From Vibrio sp. STUT-A11 (GTDB lineage: Bacteria > Pseudomonadota > Gammaproteobacteria > Enterobacterales > Vibrionaceae): DNA of 64,000 bases. The stretch lies in the NCBI RefSeq assembly GCF_026000435.1, contig NZ_AP026764.1:434001-498000 (forward strand), given 5' to 3'. The position numbers were made by a program, and so were the translations under genes. The notes beneath the pieces were generated by a model. It saw nothing but the letters and a program-made list of their open reading frames with translations, did not search any database and had not been told where the DNA came from. This document shows positions 37,240 to 46,655 of the stretch, piece after piece (the first letter of the stretch is position 1; every line of letters starts with the position of its first letter).

Positions 37240-38808
37240 ATGTTAGACCAAGCGATCCAACAACAACTCAAACAATATCTGGCTAATGTAAAAGAAGACG
37301 TACGTCTAGTGGTTAGCCTAGATGAAAGCAAAGCGGCAAATGATATTTTGTCTCTCGCTAATCAAATCGCAGAAATGAGCGAACACATTTCTGTTGTGCG
37401 TGACGACGCAGCCAGTGACCGTAAACCAGTTATGGCGGTAACCAACCCGACTAAAGGAACAGCGCTTCGCTTTGCTGGCCTACCTATGGGCCATGAATTT
37501 ACATCACTAGTCCTTGCTCTACTTCACTCTGGCGGCCATCCAATTAAACTAGAGCCAGAAGTGATTGAACAAATCGCTGCGCTAGACAAAGAATTGGATG
37601 TAGAAATCTTTATTTCTCTGTCTTGCCAGAACTGTCCGGACGTTGTGCAAGCGTTCAACATGATGGCAGCGATTAACCCGAAAGTGACAGCAACCATGAT
37701 CGACGGTGCTTTGTTCCAAGACGAAGTGAAACAGCGCGATATCATGGCGGTACCAAGTGTATTTGTTAACGGGGAGCTATTCGGCCAAGGCCGCATGTCT
37801 CTGACAGAAATTCTGAACAAAGTCGACGACAGCGCGAGCGAGAAAGCAGCAAAAGCACTGGATGAAAAAGAACCTTACGACGTTCTTGTTGTTGGTGGCG
37901 GCCCTGGTGGTAGTGCAGCGGCACTTTACGCAGCACGTAAAGGCATCCGTACTGGTGTTGTGGCTAAACGTTTTGGTGGTCAGGTTATGGACACCATGGC
38001 GATCGAAAACTTTGTCTCAGTCAAACGCACTGAAGGCCCTAAGCTGGCTGCCGATCTTGGCGAGCATTTGAAAGAGTACGACGTTGACGTTGTAACAGAA
38101 CAACAAGCTAAAAAGCTAATGGGCGCAGCACATACTGAAGATGGTCTTATCCACATTCAGTTAGAAAGTGGCGCAACGCTTAAGAGTCAAAGTGTTATTT
38201 TGAGCCCAGGTGCGCGCTGGCGTGAAATGAATGTTCCTGGTGAGCAAGAGTACCGCAATAAAGGCGTTGCTTACTGCCCACACTGTGATGGTCCGCTATT
38301 CAAAGGTAAAAAGACGGCTGTTATCGGTGGCGGTAACTCAGGTATCGAAGCAGCAATCGACCTTGCAGGTATTGTGGAGCATGTAACGGTTCTTGAGTTT
38401 GCTGATGTTTTACGTGCTGACCAGGTACTGATCAACAAAGCGAACTCTCTACCAAACGTCGACATCATTACCATGGCACAAACAACGGAAGTTGTAGGTG
38501 ACGGCAAACGCGTGACTGGCCTTAAGTACAAAGACCGCAACACAGATGAAATCAAAGAGCTGGAGCTATCGGGTATCTTCGTTCAAATCGGTCTTGTTCC
38601 TAACACAGAGTGGCTGAAAGATTCAGATGTGAACTTGTCTCCACGCGGTGAAATTGAAGTAGGTAGCCACGGTGAAACCAGCCTGGAAGGTGTATTTGCT
38701 GCGGGTGACGCAACAACGGTACCTTACAAACAGATCATCATTGCGATGGGTGAAGGGGCAAAAGCAAGCTTAGGTGCGTTTGACTACCTGATTCGTAAGC
38801 AAGGTTAA
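37240..38808 (+). CDS. ahpF: Alkyl hydroperoxide reductase, flavoprotein subunit
   Basis: NADH-dependent disulfide reductase that recharges AhpC, 522 aa. The N-terminal tandem thioredoxin-like domain has SCQNCPD. The FAD-binding domain has VVGGGPGGSAAALYAARKG, the redox-active pair is YCPHCDG, the NADH domain has AVIGGGNSGIEAAIDL, and the C-terminal FAD contact is GVFAAGDAT. It lies 160 bp after ahpC, separated by a hairpin, and ends with its own terminator. Confidence 0.96.
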   Translation: MLDQAIQQQLKQYLANVKEDVRLVVSLDESKAANDILSLANQIAEMSEHISVVRDDAASDRKPVMAVTNPTKGTALRFAGLPMGHEFTSLVLALLHSGGHPIKLEPEVIEQIAALDKELDVEIFISLSCQNCPDVVQAFNMMAAINPKVTATMIDGALFQDEVKQRDIMAVPSVFVNGELFGQGRMSLTEILNKVDDSASEKAAKALDEKEPYDVLVVGGGPGGSAAALYAARKGIRTGVVAKRFGGQVMDTMAIENFVSVKRTEGPKLAADLGEHLKEYDVDVVTEQQAKKLMGAAHTEDGLIHIQLESGATLKSQSVILSPGARWREMNVPGEQEYRNKGVAYCPHCDGPLFKGKKTAVIGGGNSGIEAAIDLAGIVEHVTVLEFADVLRADQVLINKANSLPNVDIITMAQTTEVVGDGKRVTGLKYKDRNTDEIKELELSGIFVQIGLVPNTEWLKDSDVNLSPRGEIEVGSHGETSLEGVFAAGDATTVPYKQIIIAMGEGAKASLGAFDYLIRKQG

Positions 38809-38857
38809 TCTCCAGAATTTCTGGAAGAATAAAAAAGAAAAGAAGCCCAAAGACTTT

Positions 38858-38888
38858 GCCAGCAGACCTCTATCTGCTGGCTTTTTTT
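38858..38888 (+). terminator. Terminator of ahpCF
   Basis: GCCAGCAGA (38858-38866) and TCTGCTGGC (38873-38881) form a perfect 9-bp stem followed by seven Ts. Confidence 0.92.
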
Positions 38889-39127
38889 CGCTCTAAAACC
38901 AATAAATTGGTTTGTAAACACAGCTTACCTTTTAAAACAGACCTTTAAATACGACTTCTTTAATCGCTCATAACCCGCCATTCTGATTTAGATATGACAT
39001 TGTCAATAAGGAAAATATTCTCTTTTTGAATACCAGTAATGCAAAAATATAATGAACTTTTAATAGACGTATGTCGTTTCGTATATAAAATGCAAATCAC
39101 TCTTATTTATAATAACATTTAGAAAGG

Positions 39128-41107
39128 ATGATGATGTACGTTCCCCCGTTTAAACTAACTCCTATCGCTTTGCTGATTGGCACAGCAGTCGCCTTTACTT
39201 CTTCAACCCATGCTGAAGAACCAACCACAGCAGAGAACACAGATACCGCAGAGGTTCTCAGCGTTTGGGGTACCTCGATCGGCGATTCAACCTCACTACT
39301 CAGTGATGATATCTCGATGAAACAAGCCGACCACTTAAGTGACCTACTGCGCGATCAAGCCGGTGTTGACGTGGGCGGTACCCATTCGCTGAACCAAAGC
39401 ATCAACATTCGTGGTGTTAGTGAACTGGACCTTGATATCACGATTGATGGTGCAAGCCAGGCAAACAATGTCTTCCACCATGTGGGCAATCTGCTGATCA
39501 ACCCGGACATCATCAAAGCAGTAGATATTCAAGTGGGTACAAACTCTGTACTAAATAGTGGCTTAGGTGGCGGTGTTGCCTTTGAAACCAAAGACGCAAA
39601 AGATTTGCTGCGCGCAGGTGAAGAGGCGGGTTTCCGAGTAAATGGTGGCTATGCCTCAAATGATTACTACCAGTATTCAGGTACAGGTTACGCGCAACTT
39701 TCAGATACCATTGATGCACTTGCCTACTACAGCGTTATCGACCGTAATAATCCAGAAGATGGTGATGGTGAGAAACAAGTCGGCGAAGAAGGTAAAACTG
39801 AAAACTACTTTGTGAAATTTGGCTGGGATGCCAACGACATCAACCGTCTGGAACTTAGCTACGATTACTATAAAGATGCTGGTGATTACACATTAAAATC
39901 CAATATGGGTAACTCCTACGATCACTCAAACTTCATCCGACCAATTGAATACACGCGCGAAACTATCGCTCTGGTTCATGAGTTAGCACTGGAGAACACC
40001 GATGTTCGTTCTAATGTCTACTTCAATGAAATGAACTACCAGAACAAAAGCCCAAGCACAGGTGATGTTGGCGAAGGTAATACTCAAGTTTATGGCGCTA
40101 AAGTTCTGGCTGAGACCATGCTGGAAATTGCAGGCTTTGAACAAACAGCGAGATATGGCGCCGAAGGTGCAATGCAAGAAGCGAAGAAAGTCACTAACGG
40201 TACTACTGTTTCTGGCAGCAAAGAGACAGCGGACTCATTTGCCCTTTATGTTGAAGATGAAATCGCGTTGACCGACGCATGGTTTGTTACACCAGGCGCT
40301 CGCTATAACCATTACAAAGTCGATATGGCAGCATCAGACGACACCTTTAAAGACTTCACGTTTGCCCTGTCAACACAATATGCACTGACTGAAAACTGGA
40401 CGTTGCGTGCAGCTGCGACAGAGCTGTTTAAAGGCCCTGGACTAACAGGCTCATTCATTTCATCCGGCTCTAGCTACAACTCTGATTTGAAAGCCGAAAC
40501 GGGTGTGAACTACGAAGCTGCGATTGCCTACGAATCACGTCACGTGTTGGGACTCGATACTCTGGGTTTCTCTTTCACCGCATTTGAAACTCATATTGAC
40601 GATTACATCGACGATACCATGACGGCAAAAGCGTCTACTTACAGCAACGAAGGTGATGTTGAAATTCAGGGTTTCGAATCCGTTCTCAACATGCGTAAGG
40701 GTGATGTGAGCGGCCGTGTGACTTACTCTCACTCTGACTCAGAGTTTGTAAACGTTAATAGCAGCAGTAGCTACGTTGTAGGTCAGTCTCTGGATGACGA
40801 AGTTGGTGATAGCATCTCACTAAACATTGGCTACGACATTGCTGATATGGGTGTGTCGGTAAACTGGACGAGTCAGTGGGCACTGGATCTAAGCAAAGAT
40901 GTCGAAGAAGACTCAGCGAAAGACGGTTACGATGTTCACGACATCAATGTTCGATGGATTCCAAATACATTCCAGGATCTAAGCATTACCGCAGCGGTTG
41001 AGAACATGTTCAATGAACACTACTCATCTCATGCTTCTCATGACTTTGGTCGCACAGACTACGAGCCAGGACGTAACTTTAAGCTTTCAGCGGCTTATCA
41101 GTTCTAA
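39128..41107 (+). CDS. TonB-dependent outer-membrane receptor (heme/iron type)
   Basis: A 659-aa TonB-dependent receptor for high-affinity uptake across the outer membrane. It has a signal peptide (KLTPIALLIGTAVAFTSSTHA). The plug domain has LSDLLRDQAGVDVGGTHSLN, QSINIRGVSELDLDITIDGA and NSVLNSGLGGGVAFETKDA. The barrel ends in ...RNFKLSAAYQF with C-terminal Phe. The layout resembles heme/hemoglobin receptors (HutR/HasR-like), but a FRAP/NPNL heme box was not evident, so the ligand is uncertain. The A/T-rich leader (39040-39120) may contain a Fur site, but I see no strong match. The start lies among three consecutive ATGs. Confidence 0.85.
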   Translation: MMMYVPPFKLTPIALLIGTAVAFTSSTHAEEPTTAENTDTAEVLSVWGTSIGDSTSLLSDDISMKQADHLSDLLRDQAGVDVGGTHSLNQSINIRGVSELDLDITIDGASQANNVFHHVGNLLINPDIIKAVDIQVGTNSVLNSGLGGGVAFETKDAKDLLRAGEEAGFRVNGGYASNDYYQYSGTGYAQLSDTIDALAYYSVIDRNNPEDGDGEKQVGEEGKTENYFVKFGWDANDINRLELSYDYYKDAGDYTLKSNMGNSYDHSNFIRPIEYTRETIALVHELALENTDVRSNVYFNEMNYQNKSPSTGDVGEGNTQVYGAKVLAETMLEIAGFEQTARYGAEGAMQEAKKVTNGTTVSGSKETADSFALYVEDEIALTDAWFVTPGARYNHYKVDMAASDDTFKDFTFALSTQYALTENWTLRAAATELFKGPGLTGSFISSGSSYNSDLKAETGVNYEAAIAYESRHVLGLDTLGFSFTAFETHIDDYIDDTMTAKASTYSNEGDVEIQGFESVLNMRKGDVSGRVTYSHSDSEFVNVNSSSSYVVGQSLDDEVGDSISLNIGYDIADMGVSVNWTSQWALDLSKDVEEDSAKDGYDVHDINVRWIPNTFQDLSITAAVENMFNEHYSSHASHDFGRTDYEPGRNFKLSAAYQF

Positions 41108-41135
41108 GTAGTCAGTCATTTTTTGATGTATTACC

Positions 41136-41164
41136 AAGGCTAGCTTTCTAAAGCTAGCCTTTTC
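41136..41164 (+). terminator. Terminator of the TonB receptor gene
   Basis: AAGGCTAGCTTT (41136-41147) and AAAGCTAGCCTT (41150-41161) form a long perfect stem ending in TTTT. Confidence 0.88.
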
Positions 41165-41397
41165 TATTTCTTACCCATATAAATAGTGAGTACTTACATT
41201 AAAAACAGTTACAGCCATCAAAACAACTAAAACTACCATATTGCCTTGACGTTATCTCTGTCTAAGAAACACGACTCGTTGAATATATCTAACGTGCCTC
41301 AGCTGCAAAAAAAAACAAAAAGATGTTCAAACTCAAACCGAATAAAATCCCTGCACTATACTGACCTAGACAGTCAGTAGCATATGGAAATTAATCT

Positions 41398-42969
41398 ATG
41401 AAAATCAAAACAGTTGCAGCCATGATAGGAGCTGCATTACCTGTGACGGCACTAGCGGCAGACAAGCCAAACATTGTGGTCATTTTTGGTGATGATATTG
41501 GTTGGCAAAACGTCAGTGCGTATGGCATGGGCACGATGGGATACAAAACACCGAACATCGACAGTATCGCCAACGAAGGCATCATGTTTACCGATCACTA
41601 CGCCCAGCCGAGTTCTACGGCGGGTCGTGCAGCATTTATCACCGGACAGTACCCAATTCGTTCAGGGATGACAACAGTGGCAATGCCTGGTGGTGCGCTG
41701 GGCATTAAAAAAGAATCACCTTCTTTGGCCGAGGTACTCAAAGAAGTGGGTTACGCTACCGGACAATTTGGTAAGAACCATCTCGGTGACCACAATTTTG
41801 CTCTACCAACCGTCCATGGCTTTGATGAGTTCTTCGGCAATTTATATCACTTGAACACTCAAGAAGAGCACGAGCAGCGCGATTATATAAACTTCGCAAA
41901 AGAGTATTCCGGATCGGTTGAAGAGTATGCGAAGAAGTTTGGTACACGAGGAGTACTTCATTGTTATGCCACGGATAGCGAAGACAAAACCGTTGATCCT
42001 AGATTTGGCGTCGTCGGTAAACAAAAATGTACCGATACGGGGCCTTTAGGCAATGAGCGAATGAAGAACTTTGACCGTGAGGAAATGCTTCCTGCAGCGA
42101 TGAAGTTCATCGATCAATCGATCAAGGACGATAAACCATTCTTCACCTGGATTAATACCAGCCGAATGCATCTATATACCCGATTGGATGATAAATGGCG
42201 ATATGCCGCTGAGAAATATACCAGTGAGTATGACTACTATGGCAGCGGGATGTTACAACATGACGCTGATATCGGCTATTTGCTGGAAGAGCTTGCGAAA
42301 AGAGACTTAACAGAAAACACCATCATCATCTACTCTACCGATAATGGTCCAGAACACTCATCCTGGCCGCATGGCGGTACTACTCCATTCCGAGGTGAGA
42401 AGATGACCACCTATGAAGGAGGGGTAAGAGTACCAACCATGGTCAAATGGCCTGGCGTTATTCCTCCAGGACAGGTCCTTAATGGTATTCAAGGACACCA
42501 GGATCTCTTTACGACACTAGCCTCAGCCGCCGGCGTTAAAGACGTACACGAGAAAATGATAAAAGAGAAAAAACAGTTTATCGATGGTGTTGATAACTTA
42601 GCATACTGGAAAGGGGAATCGGATCACTCGGCTCGAAATTCCATTCTCTATTACTTTGAGGGCCAATTGTCTGCGGTACGTGTCGGACCTTGGAAATTCC
42701 ACTTCGCTATTGCGGAACACTACTACGACAACCTTTTGCCATTAGCCAAACCTAAGCTCTATAACTTACGCGCCGATCCATTTGAGAGTTATGACTCGGT
42801 AGATGCGAACGGTCACTTAGTTCAGAAAATGTCATGGTTACTTGCGCCTGTAAGTGAAATGGTACAAGAGCATGTTCAAAGCTTAGTAGAGTACCCACCG
42901 ACACAAGGTGGCTCTACATTTGATATGACAGAAGTGATCAAAGAAGCAATGAGCTCAACACAGCAATAA
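41398..42969 (+). CDS. Periplasmic sulfatase with Ser-type active-site motif
   Basis: Sulfatase of the alkaline-phosphatase superfamily, 523 aa, with a signal peptide (MKIKTVAAMIGAALPVTALA). The N-terminal metal site is NIVVIFGDDIGWQN. The formylglycine motif reads S73-T-A-G-R77 (QPSSTAGRAAFITGQYPIRS), that is, Ser rather than Cys. Later motifs are GKNHLGD, YSTDNGPEHSSW and TTPFRGEKMTTYEGGVRVP. Ser-type enzymes need an anaerobic sulfatase-maturating radical-SAM enzyme, and none is in this window. The substrate is unknown (algal polysaccharide or aryl sulfate). It is monocistronic with a strong terminator. Confidence 0.88.
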   Translation: MKIKTVAAMIGAALPVTALAADKPNIVVIFGDDIGWQNVSAYGMGTMGYKTPNIDSIANEGIMFTDHYAQPSSTAGRAAFITGQYPIRSGMTTVAMPGGALGIKKESPSLAEVLKEVGYATGQFGKNHLGDHNFALPTVHGFDEFFGNLYHLNTQEEHEQRDYINFAKEYSGSVEEYAKKFGTRGVLHCYATDSEDKTVDPRFGVVGKQKCTDTGPLGNERMKNFDREEMLPAAMKFIDQSIKDDKPFFTWINTSRMHLYTRLDDKWRYAAEKYTSEYDYYGSGMLQHDADIGYLLEELAKRDLTENTIIIYSTDNGPEHSSWPHGGTTPFRGEKMTTYEGGVRVPTMVKWPGVIPPGQVLNGIQGHQDLFTTLASAAGVKDVHEKMIKEKKQFIDGVDNLAYWKGESDHSARNSILYYFEGQLSAVRVGPWKFHFAIAEHYYDNLLPLAKPKLYNLRADPFESYDSVDANGHLVQKMSWLLAPVSEMVQEHVQSLVEYPPTQGGSTFDMTEVIKEAMSSTQQ

Positions 42970-42989
42970 CATTCTCTGAATATCAATGC

Positions 42990-43022
42990 AAAGGGCGAAC
43001 TAATTCCTGTTCGCCCTTTTTT
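42990..43022 (+). terminator. Terminator of the sulfatase gene
   Basis: AAAGGGCGAAC (42990-43000) and GTTCGCCCTTT (43009-43019) form a perfect stem with T's following. Confidence 0.9.
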
Positions 43023-43070
43023 ATGACCAAATTAACCTGTACACCAACTAAAATGTGGCAGATAGAAACA

Positions 43071-43103
43071 GTTTCGCCAACCCTTCAAAAGGATTGGCGA
43101 AAC
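43071..43103 (-). terminator. Hairpin downstream of the ctlX-like gene
   Basis: GTTTCGCCAA (43071-43080) and TTGGCGAAAC (43094-43103) pair perfectly, 29 bp after the leftward gene's stop. The T tail on the minus strand is weak. Confidence 0.6.
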
Positions 43104-43131
43104 GTTTAGAACTAAATTAGTTAGTGAGTAC

Positions 43132-44136
43132 TTACAGCATAGCTTGACGGCTTGGCAAGAAGACTTCACCCAGCATACAGCGAACAGAACCACCACCAAT
43201 AGATTCGATCGTCGCCACATCAAACGGCAGTAATTTACCGTGCGTCGCTAACTGGTTTCGTTGTGCTGGTGAAAACGCATCGTATGCCGATTGAGACATC
43301 GCAATCACCTTGTCACCGTTCACTGTCTCCAGTTGAAGGATATTGCCGCAGAACTGGTTCATCTGCTCAATCGAAATTGAGATCACTTGCTTGTCTTTCG
43401 CCAACGATTTCAGCACAAAGCGACGCTCAAACTCTGGGATCACTTCATCACAAATCACACAGAATTGTTCACCCACTGCCATCATTACATTGGTATGGTA
43501 AATTGGCGATCCTGAAGGCAAACGTGTTTGGAATGAAATCACGCGCTCATAGCCAATACGATTTGCATAATCTTCCAGAACTAAACGGTCACAGCGCTGA
43601 GAAAGTGCCGCATAAACGGTCTTGTTCAAATGATCAAAAATCATTACGCCAGTACTTTCCAGATATGCCTGATCGTTAACGTATTCCGTTAAGCTTGCTT
43701 GCTGGTGTACCTCTCGGCCAGCTTGCGCTAGCGCAGCTACCAAGGCGTCTGGGCGGACTTCTTTCTGGCGGTTTTCACATGCCATCGGGAATGTATATAA
43801 CGTCCCATCACACGTTGTACTGAACCAGTTATTTGGGAATACCGCATCAGGTGTCGCAACATCAGACAGAGGATAATCAAACTCTACAACCTGAATACCT
43901 TCCTGACGCAACGCTGTGACCATTGCAGCAAATTCAGCCATGGTTTTTTGCGAAACGTCTTTCTGGCTGAGTGACACCTGATTTTGAAACTCGTTGTCTC
44001 GCGCAGTTTCTTCGTTAAATCGAAATTCTTTAGGTGGCACCATCACTACGCAGTTTGCGGTATGGCGCAGAGCACTTTGTTGTGTGCTTTCTTCGTTCCC
44101 ATTTGCAAATTGGGGTACTGATTCGTGTAATAGCAT
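43132..44136 (-). CDS. ctlX: CtlX-type guanidino/citrulline-modifying hydrolase
   Basis: Member of the amidinotransferase/arginine-deiminase (pentein) superfamily, near CtlX and dimethylarginine hydrolase. About 334 aa from MLLHESVPQF. The pentein signatures are PDAVFPNNWFST, YLESTGVMIFDH, the catalytic-His region GSPIYHTNVMMAVGEQF and the catalytic-Cys region GGGSVRCMLGEVFLP. An ATG three codons upstream (44145) sits directly against the AAGGA, so 44136 (spacing 9) is favoured. Cytoplasmic, probably in arginine/citrulline metabolism. The exact substrate is not shown. Confidence 0.85.
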   Translation of the reverse strand: MLLHESVPQFANGNEESTQQSALRHTANCVVMVPPKEFRFNEETARDNEFQNQVSLSQKDVSQKTMAEFAAMVTALRQEGIQVVEFDYPLSDVATPDAVFPNNWFSTTCDGTLYTFPMACENRQKEVRPDALVAALAQAGREVHQQASLTEYVNDQAYLESTGVMIFDHLNKTVYAALSQRCDRLVLEDYANRIGYERVISFQTRLPSGSPIYHTNVMMAVGEQFCVICDEVIPEFERRFVLKSLAKDKQVISISIEQMNQFCGNILQLETVNGDKVIAMSQSAYDAFSPAQRNQLATHGKLLPFDVATIESIGGGSVRCMLGEVFLPSRQAML

Positions 44137-44145
44137 CCGATACAT

Positions 44146-44735
44146 TCCTTATCACTAGAATGAAGAGATTGTAAATACATTGTTAAGTAAGGTTTTACTG
44201 TTTTCACGATTATTTTATCTCGCCAAAAGGAATATTTACTGCCAACACGAAAAAACACAGTAATATTTACCATCACATTACAAGCCAATATTTTTGTGTT
44301 ACACGGGTTACAAATCGAAAAAATCAGTATTACGAACTCAAATTATAGTCAATTTCGTAGAGTTAGCTTGAAGATATACACTTTTCAGTATTAAACCTGC
44401 TTTAAACACAACAAATTGTCAATTGTTAAGAGTCAATAAAAAACCTACAAACCTGAATATAAATTCAGTTAATTAGAGGGCATTGCGAGATATTCTCAAC
44501 GAAAAGCATTATCGCTCTAAATCTAACTTACTTAGATTAACAATACGCTCTAAAACACCATTGGTAAGCTTTGATTTTCGAAGCGTTGATCGAGTTAAAA
44601 ACGCGACAGAGTCGTAGCAGGTCGCATTTATCAGTTCACTTTACGATAAGCGACTATACTCAATGCATGGCTGGTTCTATCCACACCACGAAAAGTGGTC
44701 ACGGATACTTAAACTTATAATAAGGTAATTAGCTT
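44146..44735. other. Long intergenic region, nothing recognised
   Basis: About 590 bp of A/T-rich DNA between the ctlX-like gene and a small ORF. It contains a short hairpin (ACCACGAAAAGTGGT near 44688-44702) just before the small gene. No ORF with a sound RBS and no known RNA motif was seen. Confidence 0.5.
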
Positions 44736-44852
44736 ATGTGCAAATGTGGTTCAATACAGATCATACAAGTAAAACCAAGTTGGGCAGACAAACTCTTCGG
44801 CTACTCAGAAAGGTGGAAATGCCAACTGTGTTCTAAGATCTACCGATTTTAA
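44736..44852 (+). CDS. Small Cys-rich (zinc-ribbon-like) protein, 38 aa
   Basis: ATG 44736 opens MCKCGSIQIIQVKPSWADKL, then FGYSERWKCQLCSKIYRF and TAA at 44850-44852. Two Cys pairs (C-x-C and C-x-x-C) could bind one zinc. A weak TAAGG RBS precedes it and a perfect terminator follows at 44895, which supports a real transcript. I do not recognise a family. It may act as a small regulatory or RNA-binding protein, but that is a guess. Confidence 0.5.
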   Translation: MCKCGSIQIIQVKPSWADKLFGYSERWKCQLCSKIYRF

Positions 44853-44894
44853 GATAATAAAAGTTATGCTTAGTATTTCTAAGAAAAAGCAGTG

Positions 44895-44918
44895 ACCCGG
44901 CAATGATTGTCGGGTTTT
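44895..44918 (+). terminator. Terminator after the small Cys-rich ORF
   Basis: ACCCGGCAA-TGA-TTGTCGGGT forms a compact stem with one mismatch and TTTTA follows. Confidence 0.8.
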
Positions 44919-45080
44919 ATTTTTTCCAGACCAACAGCCACGCAGAACAGTGCGTCGCTCTTCACATCATTGCCACGCCTATAGACCAAGTCATTCTAGC
45001 TGAACCTAGCATCTCGAGGTTGTTTGGGTATAAAATCACGCCACTAAATTCACTGCTAAATTCTTACATTACTGGTCACT

Positions 45081-45788
45081 ATGAACAAAAGTTTGTTAAC
45101 CAATGTCCTCGCAATCATATTGATGGGCGCTGGCCATCAACTTCAAAACAACTACCTATGGTATGCGGGTTTGTTCGCGTTCTCTGGCGCCATCACCAAC
45201 TGGCTTGCTATCCACATGCTATTTGAGAAAGTACCCGGATTATACGGCTCTGGTGTCATCCCTGCACGATTTGAAGAGTTCAAACTCGCAATCAAAAACC
45301 TGATGATGGAACAATTCTTTACTGAAGCCAATATCGACCGATTTTTGAACAAAGAAATGGCGGGCGGTGCAAGCATCAACCTTCAGCCAGTGATCAACAA
45401 AGTAGATTTCAATCCCGCTTTTGATTCTCTGGTGGAAGTCATCGAAGGGTCTCAGTTTGGTGGCATGCTGGCTATGTTTGGCGGAGCAGAAGCGCTTCAG
45501 CCGATGAAGCAACCTTTCGTTGAAAAGATGCAGGAATCTGTCATTGAGCTAAGCCAAAGCGACTCAGTAAAAGAAGCATTGAAAGAACAGTTTGAATCAC
45601 CAGCCATGATGGACGAAATCAAACAAAATATCGAAGGCATCATCGATCAACGTCTTAGCGAACTGACCCCTGCATTAGTAAAAGAAATGGTGCAGAAAAT
45701 GATTAAAGAGCACTTAGGTTGGCTTGTTGTTTGGGGCGGTGTATTTGGCGGTCTAATTGGTATTCTCACGACCTTAATCAGTAGCTAA
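45081..45788 (+). CDS. DUF445 family membrane protein
   Basis: A 235-aa inner-membrane protein of DUF445. An N-terminal double helix (LLTNVLAIILMGAGH; LWYAGLFAFSGAITNWLAIH) holds the family signature ITNWLAIHMLFEKVPGLYGS. A long helical cytoplasmic or periplasmic part follows, then a C-terminal helix (LGWLVVWGGVFGGLIGILTT). No biochemical role is known to me. Monocistronic, convergent with the Lrp-type gene. Confidence 0.85.
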   Translation: MNKSLLTNVLAIILMGAGHQLQNNYLWYAGLFAFSGAITNWLAIHMLFEKVPGLYGSGVIPARFEEFKLAIKNLMMEQFFTEANIDRFLNKEMAGGASINLQPVINKVDFNPAFDSLVEVIEGSQFGGMLAMFGGAEALQPMKQPFVEKMQESVIELSQSDSVKEALKEQFESPAMMDEIKQNIEGIIDQRLSELTPALVKEMVQKMIKEHLGWLVVWGGVFGGLIGILTTLISS

Positions 45789-45816
45789 CCACCTATTAAT
45801 TTCATGCAAAATCAAC

Positions 45817-45840
45817 AAAGGAGCGATATTGCTCCTTTTT
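45817..45840. terminator. Bidirectional terminator between DUF445 and lrp-type genes
   Basis: AAAGGAGC (45817-45824) and GCTCCTTT (45831-45838) pair perfectly. T runs follow on the plus strand and shorter ones on the minus strand. Confidence 0.85.
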
Positions 45841-45858
45841 TATCGCCACGGAATAAGA

Positions 45859-46335
45859 CTACCCCAACAGCTCTGGGTTCACACCAAATCCGGTTTTATG
45901 TTCTTCAATCACCACTTCACTGCGTGTCTGAATCACACCTGGTAGAGTACCAAGCTTACTCGACATAAATTCTTGATACGCTTTCATACTTTTGACGCGG
46001 ACTTTTATCATGGTATCGAAGTCACCAGAGAGTGAATAACACTCTTCGATTTCTGGCATTAACTCAACCGCCTTAGCAAACTTCTCAAATATCGAAAAGC
46101 TGGTTTGGTCTAGGCGAATGTGAATGAAGACTTGGACATCCAGACCCAACTTTTCCGCATTAAGTTCTGCATGATAGCCATTGATGTAGCCCTCTTTCTC
46201 TAATCGCTTAACTCGATCAGAACAAGGTGACGTTGTTAAATTTATCTGCTTTGCTAGTTCAACAACTGGAATTCGTCCTCGTGAATGAAGCACTCTCAAA
46301 ATATGTAAGTCAATCCTGTCCAATTGATAACTCAT
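45859..46335 (-). CDS. Lrp/AsnC-family transcriptional regulator
   Basis: An amino-acid-responsive regulator of about 158 residues from MSYQLDRIDL. The N-terminal winged helix-turn-helix is DLHILRVLHSRGRIPVVELA and KQINLTTSPCSDRVKRLEKE. The C-terminal RAM ligand/oligomer domain is VQVFIHIRLDQTSFSIFEKF...YSLSGDFDTMIKVRV. A longer ATG at 46353 has a poorer RBS. It resembles PutR/BkdR-type members and lies near put genes, so control of proline or arginine catabolism is possible but unproven. Confidence 0.85.
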   Translation of the reverse strand: MSYQLDRIDLHILRVLHSRGRIPVVELAKQINLTTSPCSDRVKRLEKEGYINGYHAELNAEKLGLDVQVFIHIRLDQTSFSIFEKFAKAVELMPEIEECYSLSGDFDTMIKVRVKSMKAYQEFMSSKLGTLPGVIQTRSEVVIEEHKTGFGVNPELLG

Positions 46336-46353
46336 CAACCATACCCTAGTCAT

Positions 46354-46655
46354 ATCATATGGAGACTCACAATAATCGTTAGTGGCCTATTTGCAAACTG
46401 ACAAATGAACAACGTGTGAAACCAGCTTTATTTTTGTATTAGCGACGTATGAAAAGCAGGCACAAAAAGGAGAATAGCATTCGGGGAAAGAACAAGCAGA
46501 TAGAGGCTGTAGCTTAATTTAAAACGTTTAGACGAGTCAGTAGCTCGATACAGCCATTTAAAAAGTTACCAAACCCTAACACCTAAATGCATTTGCTTTA
46601 GCGGCTCGCAAACTAGTCAAGGTCAGCATACTTTGACCAATAACCATCGATTTAA
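46354..46655. other. Intergenic region upstream of the Lrp-type regulator
   Basis: About 300 bp containing the regulator's promoter on the minus strand and the 3' flank of the small Cys-rich gene. I see no ORF or clear structural element. Confidence 0.4.

Noticed and set aside
44903..45226. 107-codon ORF overlapping the DUF445 start
   Set aside because: It starts in a terminator and its second half is the DUF445 gene in another frame.
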